Source: Selaginella tamariscina
Taxonomy: Eukaryota; Streptophyta; Lycopodiopsida; Selaginellales; Selaginellaceae
DNA: 64,000 bases
Assembly: GCA_003024785.1 (NCBI GenBank)
Contig: PUQB01000484.1
Coordinates: forward strand, 1 to 64,000
Reading direction: 5' to 3'
The notes below the pieces were generated by a model, which was given only the letters and a program-made list of their open reading frames with translations, was not told the origin of the DNA and searched no databases. Shown one piece after another: positions 50,210 to 62,449 of the stretch (position 1 is the stretch's first letter; each line of letters begins with the position of its first letter). A program made the translations under genes and the position numbers.

Positions 50210-50550
50210 GGTCACATCCTTCTCCAACCATTCTTTGGCGGGGTTTCACACACAGCTTCTGAGTTGAAACCAGCTGGTCAGAAAGTCTTAACTATGCAAT
50301 GCAGCATGGGAAGGTTGCTCTTCCAAAAGACAAATAGACCACGGTTACATTAATGTACCAGCAAAGTTATAGCATTGTGGTGACGTGGTTTTACCGAGGA
50401 CTCTTGTGATTGTTGGAGGGGAAGATCCACTGCTGGACAGGCAGATTGAGTACATGGGGTTCTCTGTGAGCTTGGGAAGGAGGTCGAGCTTGTAAGATAT
50501 GAGAATGCAAACCATGGTTTCTATTATTTTGATGTTAAGTGTGAGGAATA
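50210..50550 (+). pseudogene. Plant carboxylesterase (CXE/GID1-type alpha/beta hydrolase) C-terminal fragment
   Basis: After an AG acceptor (ATATTTTAG) the translation gives GHILLQPFFGG, then DHGYINVPA, LPRTLVIVGGEDPLLD, and finally ELGKEVELVRYENANHGFYY and FDVKCEE with a stop at about 50550. The QPFFGG block, the GGEDPLLD block with the catalytic Asp and the NHGF block with the catalytic His are in family order. The N-terminal half, with HGGG and the nucleophile GDSAG, is absent. There are frame changes and an in-frame stop, so it is a fragment and not a working esterase gene. Confidence 0.68.
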
Positions 50551-50888
50551 ATTGACCTGGTGGACAAGGTATCTGCATTTATACTTTGATCATCTATATA
50601 TGTTGCGATGTTAAATAAGGTCGTGAACATTAGATGTATTTATAGGTGGACATACAAACACACAGACTTGTGAATTTATTTAATAAAATCGACCTGCACA
50701 TGCAGACCTGGCAAAGTGAAGAAAGTGCATGTGCAGGACACATGTATATCTAGTATATAAATGTGTATTATATGTGTATTAATGAAACATTTTATTATTT
50801 ATTATACTTATTAAAATTATAAGTTTTATTAGATAAAGTTTATATATTGTAGGTTACCAAGTTCAAATGTGGAGTTTATAAGTGGACT

Positions 50889-51834
50889 TGTCATAGTTTT
50901 TACTATGACTCGACCCTTTACTTTAGGGTTTGATTATTGTTACCTATCGAGTTGTGTGGTGAACCCTAGTTGTAGTGAGAAACAGCCCCGCTTAGTGCAC
51001 TTAGTGTGTTTAGGGGTAGTCTGGCCGGTTGTCACTAGGTACCTCGAGAAACTCTAGGCGAAGGTAGTATTACCCTTTAGAAAAGTCTCCCCCAATTTGA
51101 TGTTACAAAGATAGGTTTTCCATTAAATATAGCTTGTCAAAAAGGGTTAGGACACCCCTAAGGTTGACCTAACCCTAGGGTTGCCCTAACCCACGCCCTA
51201 ATACCCCCCCCCCTTAGGGGTTAGGTTGAGGGTTATGTTAGGACAACCATTTTCTCTAAGGGCTGGCATTTCCGTCCAGCCCACTTACTCATTTAGGTAA
51301 ACAAGGGGGGGGGGGGGTCCGTCACATAAATAAGGGTAGAGTATATGTAGTGAGGCTTCTTGGGTTCAAGAGAGCTCGTTAACCTCCTACCGGTGCAAGC
51401 TAAGCTTGTGTCGTCAAGGTGCAACCCTCCGTTGTGCCGCCCAAACTTCCACACGACAGGGGTACAACCCACCCTAGGGTTAGACTATCCTTATCGTTGG
51501 CAGGATCTTGCCTTTGAGATAGGGGCACGTCACTTCCAAGGAGTTAGTCAAATTCCTTGGTCCGAAAACCTGCTCGCAAGCTCAAAGCATTGCCGAGTTC
51601 ACGTTCTGCAAAACTAGTGGTTGAGGCCTTGCTCCGACCGCCTCAACCACGCCAAGCTAGGAACGACACCTAAAGCTCGGCTAGTCAATGTATCCTGACC
51701 ACAAGGTGAGTCTCGTTCGTAGACTTAGTCAGCTAGGGGTTTTGAGTTCCTAGGGCTTGGGTTCCTAATACGGGTTATTTTACCAGATTTTGTGGGGTTT
51801 CCAGAGAGGGGATTCCAGGGTTGGCACTCTGACA
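50889..51834 (+). repeat. 5' LTR of the 51-58-kb chromovirus
   Basis: 946 bp, TGTCATAGTTTTTACTATGA to ACTCTGACA. Slightly shorter than the 3' copy near its end. Confidence 0.9.
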
Positions 51835-54800
51835 ATTGGTATCAAAGCAAGTTCTCTGCAGTCAGTAGGACTGTCTTAAGTTATAGGGTGTTTCAAATGT
51901 TTAGATAACTCTAAATTCTTGATATACTCTATTGCTTTCGGTTGACATGTCTGTATTCTGCGCAGAGAGTTTGATCCTGTGAGTTGTCAAACTTCGGAGA
52001 ACACTTGCTCAGTGAGTCGGCGTGAGATTCTAGGTATGTCCGAAAGTCTTATGCTAGTTTAAGCTGATGTGTGTGGGTGTACAACCTGTGCAGGGTGTTT
52101 CCAATTTCACATTGGGAATATTCCAAGCATATTCTCGAGTGTTGACATAGGGTTCAATACGATGAGCAAAGAAAGCAACCAGAGCCTGAGGCAGAGAGGG
52201 CTGTCGCAGAGGCTCAAAATGAGGAGATGGATGAGGCTGATCCAGGTCGACCCCTAGTTAGACAACGACCTGGTTGGCGAGAAATAATGATGGATGCCCT
52301 AAACGAACTTCGAGGGGATGTTTGGGGTTGAACGACCGAATCGATAATGTTGCCGTTCGGATTCCAACGAATACTGCAGTGCCAGATGTTCCGCAACCAG
52401 ACACACGGAAAAAGAAGAAGAAGCATGACTCAGAGTCAGGTTCCTCTGAATCAGATTCTTCGACGGAAGTTGTGTGGAGGTCCCAGTAAATTCAAACCGG
52501 TAAAGCCTTCGAATTTCATGGGTTCAAAGGATTACAAGGTTTTGGATGACTGGTTGTATGATATGGAAAGCTATTTCGAGGCTGCTTCCGTGAGAAAGAC
52601 AGAAAAGGTTGCATGTGCCAAAGTTTCTTAAAGAAGAAGCTAAGACTTGGTGGCGAATTGTTGAAGGTGAACGTGGATACCGAAACAGCTGGAAGCACAT
52701 GAAAAAGGAGATCAAAAAGCAGTATATGCCGGATGATCTCGGTTTGCGATTGCGTGCTGACCTGGCACTTTGTCAACAGGGAGTTCGGGGAAGTCCTATG
52801 GACCACGTTTATCGATTCGAAAGTGTACGGCGATTGGTGCCAAATATGAGCGATGATGAAGCTCGAAGTTGCTTCATGGCTAGCTTGAATGAGAAGACGA
52901 AGAAGAGAAATCTTAAGGTACAAGCCAACAAGCTATCGGGAATGTCAAGAGGCAGCTCAAAAGGTTGCTTATGGCATGTCGTTAGAAGACTTGTACAAAG
53001 GGGAGGAAGCAAAACCTAAACCAAGGAGTTTCCTCCAAAGTCTGGGTTCAGAAGGTTTGATAGGCGACCAGATCAATCGCCATCAATTCGAAGTGCAAGT
53101 CCCTTTGTGGCAGTTCCAAGTTTTCGGACACATCAAGACCCACCGGATTTCGGAAACCATTGGCGTTACCACCTCCTCAGCAGCCAAAGGATCGGCTCCA
53201 AAGTCTGCTCCCCCGCGTTCCGCAGGCGGGGTCGTGAAATGTTATAATTGTAACAAGCCTGGTCATTTTGCTAAAGAGTGTCGGCACCCTCACAACAATC
53301 AGGACATTTCAAGGCGATGGTAGAAGAGGAAGTTGCTGAACCAGAAACGCTTGAAGATCCGGAAGATGAGTCAGAAGAGGTAATGTTGTGCCAGACACAA
53401 CCTGCCTTATTCGCTATTCAAGACAAAACTGACCCTTTGCTATATTTGACAGGAAGGATACGAGGGGACCGAGTCCGAATGATGATCGATACTGGAGCAA
53501 CATACAACTTCATATCGACTAGTCTAGCTCGTCGATTGAATTTGGATGTAATAAAGATGTGTGAAATAAAGATCAATTTTGGCAAAGGTTCTCAAAATAC
53601 TAATAATATAGCAAGGGCAGTTCCTGTCCAAATCAAAGATTGGAAGGCTAAGCTAGACTTAGTTGTCTTGAATATGACGGGGTTTGACTTTGTTTTGGGT
53701 ATGGAATGGTTCCATAAACATGTAATCGAAATGAGGGGTTCGGAGATAATCGAATCACGCTTGCAGCAGATAAAGAGACATTAGAAAAACACGCTCAATG
53801 GAAACGCTAACTGATAAGGATTGGAATCCTATGTTCCTTACCTTAACTCAGTTGCGTAAGGCAGTTAGACATCGGGAACGTGTGTTTCTTGCAATGGTTT
53901 TGGATACTGGTGAAGTCAAAATAGGAGATGGTCAAGAATCTGTTCCTGAACCTATTTTGGAAGTCTTGAACATGTTTAAGGATGTGTTGCCAGAAGACTT
54001 GCCGCCGAGTTACCTCCACGTCGAGTTGTGGACCACAGATAGAGATTTTGCCAGGTTCGTCTCCACCGGCAAGAGCCCCATATCGGTTGAATCCTCAAGA
54101 GTTAGTAGAATTGAAGAGACAGCTGAGAATTGATTGGTCGAGGACACATTCGACCTAGTCGATCACCGTATGGTGCACCTATCTTGTTGTAATGAAAAAG
54201 GATGGTACGATGCGAATGTGTGTGGACTATCGAGCGTGAACGCGATAACTATCAAAAATAAGTATCCTCTTCCACGAGTGGACGACTTATTTGATAGGCT
54301 ATCGAAAGCAAAGTATTTTTCAAGAATAGACTTGAGATCGGGGTACCATCAGATTCGGGTAGCAGAGAATGACATTGAGAAGACCGCTTTTCGAACGCGT
54401 TATGGATCATTTGAGTTTCTAGTCTTGCCATTCGGGTTGTGCAATGCTCCAGCAACTTTTTGCACAATGATGGATGATGTGTTTAGAGACTATCTAGACG
54501 AGTTCGTAGTGGTGTATATTGATGACATTCTGATTTTCAGTTCGACAATTGAAGGAACATGTGGAACACTTAGAAAAAGTGTTTCAGAGGTTGAGAGAGA
54601 ACCATTGTATGCTAAAGAAAGCAAGTGCGCATTTGGTCAAACCAAGATAGATTTCTTGGGACACTTGATCTCAGGTGGGGAGGTTGCCATGGACCCAAAG
54701 AAAATTCAAGCTATTACGAGTGGATGACTTTAAAAGATGTGCATGAAGTTAGATCATTTCTTGGTCTGACAGGGTATTACCGAAGATTCATAAAGGGTTA

Positions 54801-57323
54801 CTCGGAAATAGCGGCCCCATTGACAGATCTTACGAAAACATTCCATGGCATTGGACTCCAGAGTGCCAACGTGCGTTCGTCAAACTCAAAGAGGCTATCT
54901 CTTCTGAGCCAGTTTTGCAGTTGCCCATCTTTGAAGATCCCTTTGAAGTAGAATGTGACGCTTCCGACTTTGCAATTGGTGGTGTATTGCAACAGAAAGG
55001 ACATCCAGTGTCCTTTTTCTCGAAGAAGTTAGATGCCGCGCAAACTCGATGGCCTACTCACGAAAAGGAGATGTATGCTATTGTTGCTTCCTTGGAGTAT
55101 TGGCGTCATTATCTTCCAAGTCATGGCACTGTGGTTTGGACAGATAGTGTAACTCTAAGGTATTTTGAAACGCAGCCGAAGCTATCGCCAAAGTATGCTA
55201 GATGGCAGCAGAAGTTGGCACGATTTCAGCCTGAAATCAACATAAGGCGGGAAAGGACAATGTGGTAGCTGATGCACTCAGTAGAAAGGGTCATCTTCGT
55301 ATTATGTCAGCACCCGTGTCAACTTTGGTGGATGAATTTGTGACGGCGTATCCTCAGGACAAGTTTGCTAAGGAGCTTTGAGCCTGGTGGCAAAGAGGAA
55401 ACAAGTTCATCATTACGAAGAGATGGTAATATTCCAGCAGGAATAGAAAGTCGAATGGATGCACTCAAACAGGCCATTTTGCAGTACGAGATGGAGTTCT
55501 TTATTATAAAGAAAAGAGACTCTATGTTCCAGAAGGGACATGGAGGGAGAGGCTGTTAAGAGAGCATCATGACGTTCCTTTGGCAGGACATGGTGGAAGG
55601 CATAAGACGTTGGCTTTGTTGAAACAGGGATTCTATTGGCCGGGTATGATAGATGATGTTGCCAAGTATGTCAAGACATGCCCCACATGTCAACAAGTAA
55701 AGAGCCGATCGCAAAAACGAGCTGGGAAGTTGAATGTATACCGATTCCAGAGCGGCCATTTCAAAGTGTTACTTTGGACTTTATCATGGGATTGCCAAAA
55801 TCTTGTGGTTTTAACGCGCTCATGGTGGTAGTCGATCGGTTTTCAAAGGTTGCTCATTTCATTCCAACTGTAGAGACAGTGAATGCAATTCAAGCAGCGA
55901 AGTTGTTCTTCCACGAAGTCATAAGAGTGCGCGGACTACCGGAAACCATGATCTCAGATCGGGATCCTCGGTTTTAGGGAAGTTTTGGGGGTTGTTTAAG
56001 CAGTTTGGTACGATGCTCAAGTTCAGTAGCTTACCATCCGCAAACTGATGGTCAACGGAGAGGGTGAACCGACAAGTCGAGGACTATCTCAGATGCTATG
56101 TTCAAGGTGATCAACTTGATTGGGCTGAACACTTAGATATGGCTGAGATATGTTACAATAACTCGACACACACTGCAATCGGATGTAGCCCGATGGAAGT
56201 GTTAACTGGGAATAAGGGTGGTATTCCTCAGAGTATGGTGTTACCGAAAGACGATAGCAATCGAGTTCCATCTGTAGCAGAGTTCACGGGACAATTGTAT
56301 CGAACATGGGAAGCTGCTCGTCAAGCGATGGCTGCAGCACAGGAAAGGTATCGTCAGCAGTACGATAAGCATCGGCGGGATGTAGAGTATCAGGTTGGGG
56401 ATATGGTATTGTTGAGTACCAAAAACCTGAAGGTTCCAACGACTCTTTCGAGGAAGTTTCTATCGCACTACATAGGTCCATACAAGGTGGTGAAGCAAGT
56501 AGGGAAAGTGGCTTATGAGTTAGATCTTCCTCCGGAGTTGGGACAATACACAATGTGTTTCATGTCAATTTACTCGAGCCATTCCACAAGGATGAGAAAC
56601 ATCCGCAGAGATATGAAACTTACGTCCGCTTCCTGAGCTGGTCGGCGATACGAAGGAGTTCGAAGTTGAGTCGATTTTGGATGCAAAGGATATTAAATGC
56701 CGAGGGACGCGGAAATGTAAACAAGAATATCTTATTCAAACTCCTTCACTATCTCCATCGCGTTCTGTAGATTATTCAATGGTTCCCATGTCGACTCGCA
56801 TGTCGGGTAACCCTTCCACTTCATGAAGTTATGTATTTTCTTAGTTTATTAATGTTTTTAAGTAACAAGTATATTGATTCCTTCTAAAGAATATGTGGGT
56901 GACTGTAGGCAAGGTCTCAAACTGTTAATAATGATGATGAGAAATAAAGTGAACTTATTTCTTATTAACCTAGGGGCCGACAAACAACCTTTAACTAGAG
57001 GCCTCCAATATAAATTCTAGTTAACTTAAAGAAATTAACTAACTTGTTGTCTGTGTCGGGTGACAGACTTTGCAGACGTGCAAAAGGTCTCCAAGTGACT
57101 TCTTGTCGCAGGTGGTGCCTCCGGTAGCTGAGTTGTTACTCAGTGAATGACGGTTCTGAAGTACTTGGCTTCACGTAATGCAAGGGGGATAATAAAACTT
57201 GTGAACTTTTGCTGACTCCGCATAGAGTGATTAGCATTAGTTTTAGTTAATTTTTCCTAACCTAGTCTAGTCTTGGAGTTAGACGTCAACGAGGACATTG
57301 ACATTTCCCAAAGACGGGGAGTG

Positions 57324-58296
57324 TGTCATAGTTTTTACTATGACTCGACCCTTTACTTTAAGGTTTGATTGTTGTTACCTATCAAGTTGTGTGGCGAACC
57401 CTAGTTGTAGTGAGAAACAGCCCCGCTTAGTTGCACTTAGGTGTTTAGGGGTTGTCCGGCCGGCTGTCACTAGTACCTCGAGAAACTCTAGGCGAAGGTA
57501 GTATTTACCCTCTAGAAAAGTCTCCCCAATTTGATGTTACAAAGATAGGTTTTTCGTTAAATATAGCTTGTCAAAAAGGGTTAGGACACCCCTAAGGTTG
57601 ACCTAACCCTAGGGTTGCCCTAACCCCACGCCCTAATAACCCCCCTAGGGGTTAGGTTTAGGGTTAGGTTAGGACAACCATTTTCTCTAAGGGCTGGCAT
57701 TTTCGTGCCAGCCCACTTACTCATTTAGGTAAACGGGGGGGGGTCCGTCACATAAATAAGGTAGAGTATATGTAGTGAGGCTTCTTGGGTTCAAAAGAGA
57801 GCTCGTTAACTTCCTACCGGTGCAAGCTAAGCTTGTGTCATCAAGGTGCAACCCTCCGTTGTGCCACCCAAACTTCCACACAACAAGGGTACAACCACCC
57901 TAGGATTAGACTATCCTTATCGTTGGCAGGATCTTGCCTTTGAGATAGGGGCACGTCACTTCCAAGGAGTTAGTCAGATTCCTTGGTCCGAAAACCTGCT
58001 CACAATGTCAAAGGCATTGCCTGAGTTCACGTTCCAAAAAACTAGTGGTTGAGGCCTTACTCCGGCCGCCTGAACCACGCCAAGCTAGGAACGACACCTA
58101 AAGCTCGGCTAGTCAATGTATCTTGACTCACAAGGTGAGTCTCGTTCGTGAACTTAGTCAGCTAGAGGTTTGAGTTCCTAGGGCTTAGGTTCCTAATACG
58201 AGTTATTTTACCAGATTCCGTGGGGTTTCTAGAGAGGGGATTCCAGGGTTGGCACCTGGCAAAGCCGCCTTTGTGGCACCAGGAAAAACTCTGACA
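57324..58296 (+). repeat. 3' LTR of the 51-58-kb chromovirus
   Basis: 973 bp, same termini, with an extra GCACCTGGCAAAGCCGCCTT segment near its end that is also present in the solo LTRs. Confidence 0.9.
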
Positions 58297-58744
58297 GGAC
58301 TGGTCATTCAACCATTAATTGATCGACGGTATTGTCATGATGCATTTCATGACGTCATGGGGAGATCTTAATAAGGGAAAACAACTTTCTTGTATACTAT
58401 ATATACGTTTGTTTAGTTATATTACATTTATAAATTTAAGATACCTGTATATATTGTTATAAAATATAAACTAATAAGCTATATAATAAATACATAAATA
58501 GATACCCTTATGTATACATATACATACATATCCATACATCGTCTTCTATGTAGCCTAGAATTCTTCCCTCGGATGCAGCCTTGTCATTAAAACATTAAAG
58601 TAATTAATGGTCCTACAAAAGTTAAATATTATATATTGTGTATATATGCGTATCTGCATTCCCAAAAATAATACATTTAATTAAAACAATATTTAAATGT
58701 ACAAGTGATTTTATTAAAGTTTTAATAAGCTTTAAGATTTGTTC

Positions 58745-59994
58745 TTAGTTGCAATGCCGTTTCACTACTCATTGGGGTGCGTCCTCTAGGACACCTAGAG
58801 CTTTGCCTTTCTTCTCATCTATGATAGGATACCAAACATCTTCGTCATTACCTATCTCAATCAGAAGTTATAATTATATACAACATGCTACAACTAACCT
58901 TCCCAACTCTTTGATATTTTCCATTTCCACCTTCTTTAATAAAATTCTTCAATGATTCTTCAAATGACCAAAGGCACGCTTAGCTACAATTCTGTAGATG
59001 AACAACTTGAAATTGAACTACTTTACTTGATCATTCATATTTCTAACATATGGCATAACAAGCCAAGGCAAGCTAAAGTAACCTAAATCCCCCACAATGT
59101 ACTCTGGAAACTCCCATGAACCCCTTCTAACTCAAGGACCATTCAATCGTTGCTTAGATTCAGTAAGGTTATAAAACCTTAACTTTATGTAGCATGTTGA
59201 TGTCATTGTTACTTCCAGCCACTCCTGTATAGACATCCATAAACCTTGCTCTACATCCACTATTGCTTGACAACTAATAGAATAATTTTTATCCTTGTCT
59301 ATATAGTCACTTGCATATGCATTAACTGGAAGTTTGAGCTCAATATGTGTACAATCTATAGCTCCACAACAATTTGGAAATCCACGAAGTGCCTCAAACT
59401 TGTGTTTAACCTTTGTTAAATCGGCTAGCCATTTAAAAATGACCCATGTGTTCTAAAATAGCCCTAATGAATTTCTGACAATACTTAACTACAGTAAACT
59501 TTGTAACACCTGTATGTTCTGATATCTGAAAATAACTTGATCCAGTAGCCAACCTTTATCAAAGCTATTGCCACTTGTTTCTCAACACTTGCTCTCTATT
59601 AGGAAGCAAACACAAACCTTGTATGAGGTGTAGACTCCATTGTTGGAGATACCATGTCACATATGAGTTTGAATTGTTCTTGATTAACTCGAAACAATTC
59701 CCTGTACCTATCAGTATCTTTTCTCATCAATCACAGAATTCCAATGTTTCCCACCAATGTAAAGAACGAGGCCGAATATAAAATTCACCTTCCTTAAGCA
59801 AATGGAACCTACAGTAATGTAGTATAGCAGATGCTCGTAAACGAATGTGTAAGAGTGTGAGTCTTTTCAACATCATGCAAGTTTGACTTATCCCTTTTTC
59901 TAACAATATACCATTGAATTACTTGAAAAATAGCCATACCCAATGCTTCAAATAAAAGAGCATAAGTATGGTTATATGCATTCTCTTCTTCCAT
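58745..59994 (-). pseudogene. PIF/Harbinger DDE transposase
   Basis: Harbinger transposases cut at terminal repeats with a DDE nuclease. On the minus strand: MEEENAYNHTYALLFEALGM start at 59994; FYIRPRS and FRVNQEQFKLICDMVSPTME; HTGVTKFTVVKYCQKFIRAI; FEALRGFPNCCGAIDCTHIE (first Asp); YIVGDLGYFSLPWLVMPY (later Asp); and AKRAFGHLKNH (region of the final acidic residue). All stand in family order. Several stops and frame changes interrupt it, so the copy looks dead, although some may be introns or consensus errors. It lies just inside the right end of the element. Confidence 0.82.
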
Positions 59995-61307
59995 TGAATC
60001 ATCAAAATTTTGGAATTCATAATAATATTGAGCCTACCCTAACGTTGCTCTTGCTGATGTGGCATAAAAATTAGGTCACATTTTATATTTTACCTTTTAC
60101 CTTTACTTTTTTAAGGGTGAGGGCACATGTGACCTTGTCATATTTATTAATGACCATTAGGCTGACGTGGCATTTACAGAAGGGTCACATGTGCCCTTAT
60201 TCTCACCCTCACCCTTGTAAGGGTGAGGGTCCACCCCCTTGAGTAAGTTTAAGCTCATCTCATTAACTAACTAAGGGGCTGACTAATTATGTGCCAGCCT
60301 ACATATACATTAAGGGGGGGGGGCTCCGTCACATAAATAAGGTAGAGTATATAGGAGTGAAGGTTCTTGGTTCATGACTGAGTCCCTTACTCTTCTCCCG
60401 GTGCAAGCTCAAGCTTGTGTTGTCAAGGCACAACCCTTTGTTGTGCTGCCTCAATTTTCAAACAACAGGGGTTCGTCCACCTTCGAGGTAGCTTACCCTT
60501 AACATTGGCGAATCCATACTTGAAAGGTCTTGCCAGACTACACATTCTAAGGGTCAGAGGTTGAGGCTTATCTTCAGCCTCTTAAGCCCTTATTAAGTCC
60601 TTGAGGAATCACAGAGGGGTTTTAGGAATTGGCATTAAAAGCCACATTTGTGGCACTTGGTGCAACCTCAAATCTAAGGGGCTATGGCATGATAGGTCAC
60701 ATTTAGGAAATAGTGCCACATGATGATGTGACACTGGGCCAAATGCACACATATATAACACTTAAGACACACTTTTTGGGGTTGTCTTATGGGGTTAATG
60801 CTGAGGAGTTGGATACTCTAATAAGTAAGCATATATGTGCTCATAATAGGGTGATAAACTTTTAAGCATCGGCTCAAGAGGTTAGGTCTCGTAACTAGGT
60901 GTGCTATTGACACAAATGGCTATAGGGTGTTTTCCTTGGGATTCAGGGGTTGAACAACCTAAGCTCATTAATAAGAGCCCTTTTGTGAGGCATTTGTGGA
61001 GTTGTATACTTAGGGTTATCCAAACGGGAGTTTGCTTGGTAGGACACTCATGTCCTCACTAAGTACTAGTCCTAGGACTAAGGTATAACTTGACCACGTG
61101 GTTCATGACACCCTTGTCACGAGGGTGAATCCTCAAGGGGTAAGTAACGGGGTATGTGCAAAGTATGTCTATAGAACTTAAATGGAACCCTAAGTGTTGT
61201 GCCTATTTAGGCATCTGAGTCAGGCTGCAAAAGATTTGGTGTTGCTCACATAGGAAATTAATGTCAGAAGGCCACTTAACAATCAACATACCTCTTAATC
61301 TCTGACA

Positions 61308-62417
61308 TGTTCACTCCTACACCTACTTTACTTAATATAATATAAGTGATGGAGTGCACCCTTCCCCCTTATTTTTCATTTTTGCTTAAGTGGGCTACCT
61401 AGCCCTTTGTACTTGTGTTGTCGATTACCTACACACCTAAGCAAGATGTGTTTAACCCTAAGCAAGATGTCAAATCATCATAAGTGACCAAGAATGTAAC
61501 TAGGACATAAAACAAAAAAGGAAAAAGTAAATTATACCTTTGTGTAATGACACCCAATTAGAGTAAGCCCTAGATGAGCACATGCTCTTGCTAATAGATC
61601 TAGGGTTTGCTGAACATAATTCATAAGTAATAATAGTCAATTCTTCAAATTAAATGCCATCAAATTAAAATATATTCTTATGATTATAATTACTCATTTT
61701 CTAAATGAAGATTAAACAAAAACTTTTGTTTCACAAGCAATTTGAATTATATATACAATATATATATGTGTGTGTGTGTTGTTTGCATACTTTGAAATCT
61801 ATTAAATATTTTTGTCTTGTACAATGGTAATGGTTTGTTTTACATTTTGTATCTAACATTGGATATTCATTGGTTATTGAATATCACATTACTATTTTAT
61901 TTTTAAAATTTTGCACATTTATATCTAAATTTATATTTATACTTTTAACGGTAGAGAATAGAGTAGTTCCATCTTAACACGCATAAAACAAAACACACAT
62001 GTATATTTATATTCAAATGGTAAGGCATACCTTAGTTTGCTCTGGCAATTTGAAATTTATTATATTACTTTAATTTAATTTTAACTTTTTATGATAATCT
62101 TTTTTTAAATGTAGCTCAAGCTTGAGACAAAAATCTAAGATTTAATTAAACTATATTCCTTAGATATAGTATATCGTTGATAAGTAGCTTATTTTAACGA
62201 AAAAATATTATTAATATTATTTACGATTATAGTCATTGGAAGTTTTACTTGTAGCAAGCATTGCGTTAGACCCGATCATGCTGTGGGAGGGACTCTTATT
62301 ATAGATTACCATCTGCTTTGGATTGTAACAGACACAACATATATATATATATATATTATATATTATATATATATATGTGTGTGTGTGTGTGTTTGGTGTG
62401 TGTGTGTGTTGTGTGTG

Positions 62418-62449
<32 letters not shown>

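Larger units (their letters stand above)
50889..58296 (+). mobile_element. Full-length chromovirus (Ty3/gypsy) of the TGTCATAG LTR family
   Basis: LTRs at 50889-51834 and 57324-58296, with an exact 5-bp target duplication GGACT (50884-50888 and 58297-58301). The primer-binding site TGGTATCAAAGC at 51837 is one base off the initiator-Met type. Parts: gag about 52160-53320 with a CCHC knuckle (CYNCNKPGHFAKECR); protease near 53480 (MMIDTGATYNFIS); reverse transcriptase about 54180-54720 (VVYIDDILIFSS); RNase H about 54910-55270; integrase about 55570-56600 (CPTCQQVKSR; SVTLDFIMGLPKS); chromodomain-like end near 56650-56740 (FEVESILDAKD, seen in a shifted frame); purine tract AAAGACGGGGAG before the 3' LTR. 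It has several breaks; LTRs remain very similar, so moderately recent. Inserted in the Harbinger element. Confidence 0.9.
47935..60235. mobile_element. PIF/Harbinger DNA transposon carrying host-gene fragments
   Basis: Both ends share subterminal sequence: GGTTCACATGTGCCTCACCCT at the left (from 47940) and, in inverted orientation, GGTCACATGTGCCCTCACCC at the right (about 60110-60140), plus palindromic CCCTCACCCT..AGGGTGAGGG blocks at both ends. Inside, in order: a Myb/SANT-like ORF (48840-49340), SMU1-like exons (49690-49925), a carboxylesterase-like fragment (50210-50550), an inserted chromovirus (50889-58296) and the transposase (58745-59994, minus). It lies within a TGTCATAG-family LTR. 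The exact right edge is uncertain because CCACCCCCTT also fits the LTR; a 3-bp target duplication is not clear. About 4.9 kb without the chromovirus. Confidence 0.68.
47618..61307 (+). repeat. TGTCATAG-family LTR copy split by a Harbinger transposon
   Basis: Left part 47618-47934 (TATCATAGTTTTTAATATGA ... GGTTATCCTAA) and right part about 60230-61307 (CCCCCTTGAGTAAG ... TTAATCTCTGACA) together cover one LTR in the right order compared with 43343-45111. The inserted DNA carries the Harbinger element. No target duplication is evident at the outer edges. Confidence 0.75.

Noticed and set aside
51360-51617. 85-codon ORF in the chromovirus 5' LTR
   Set aside because: A shorter version occurs in the 3' LTR; it has no domain, and LTRs of this kind are not coding.
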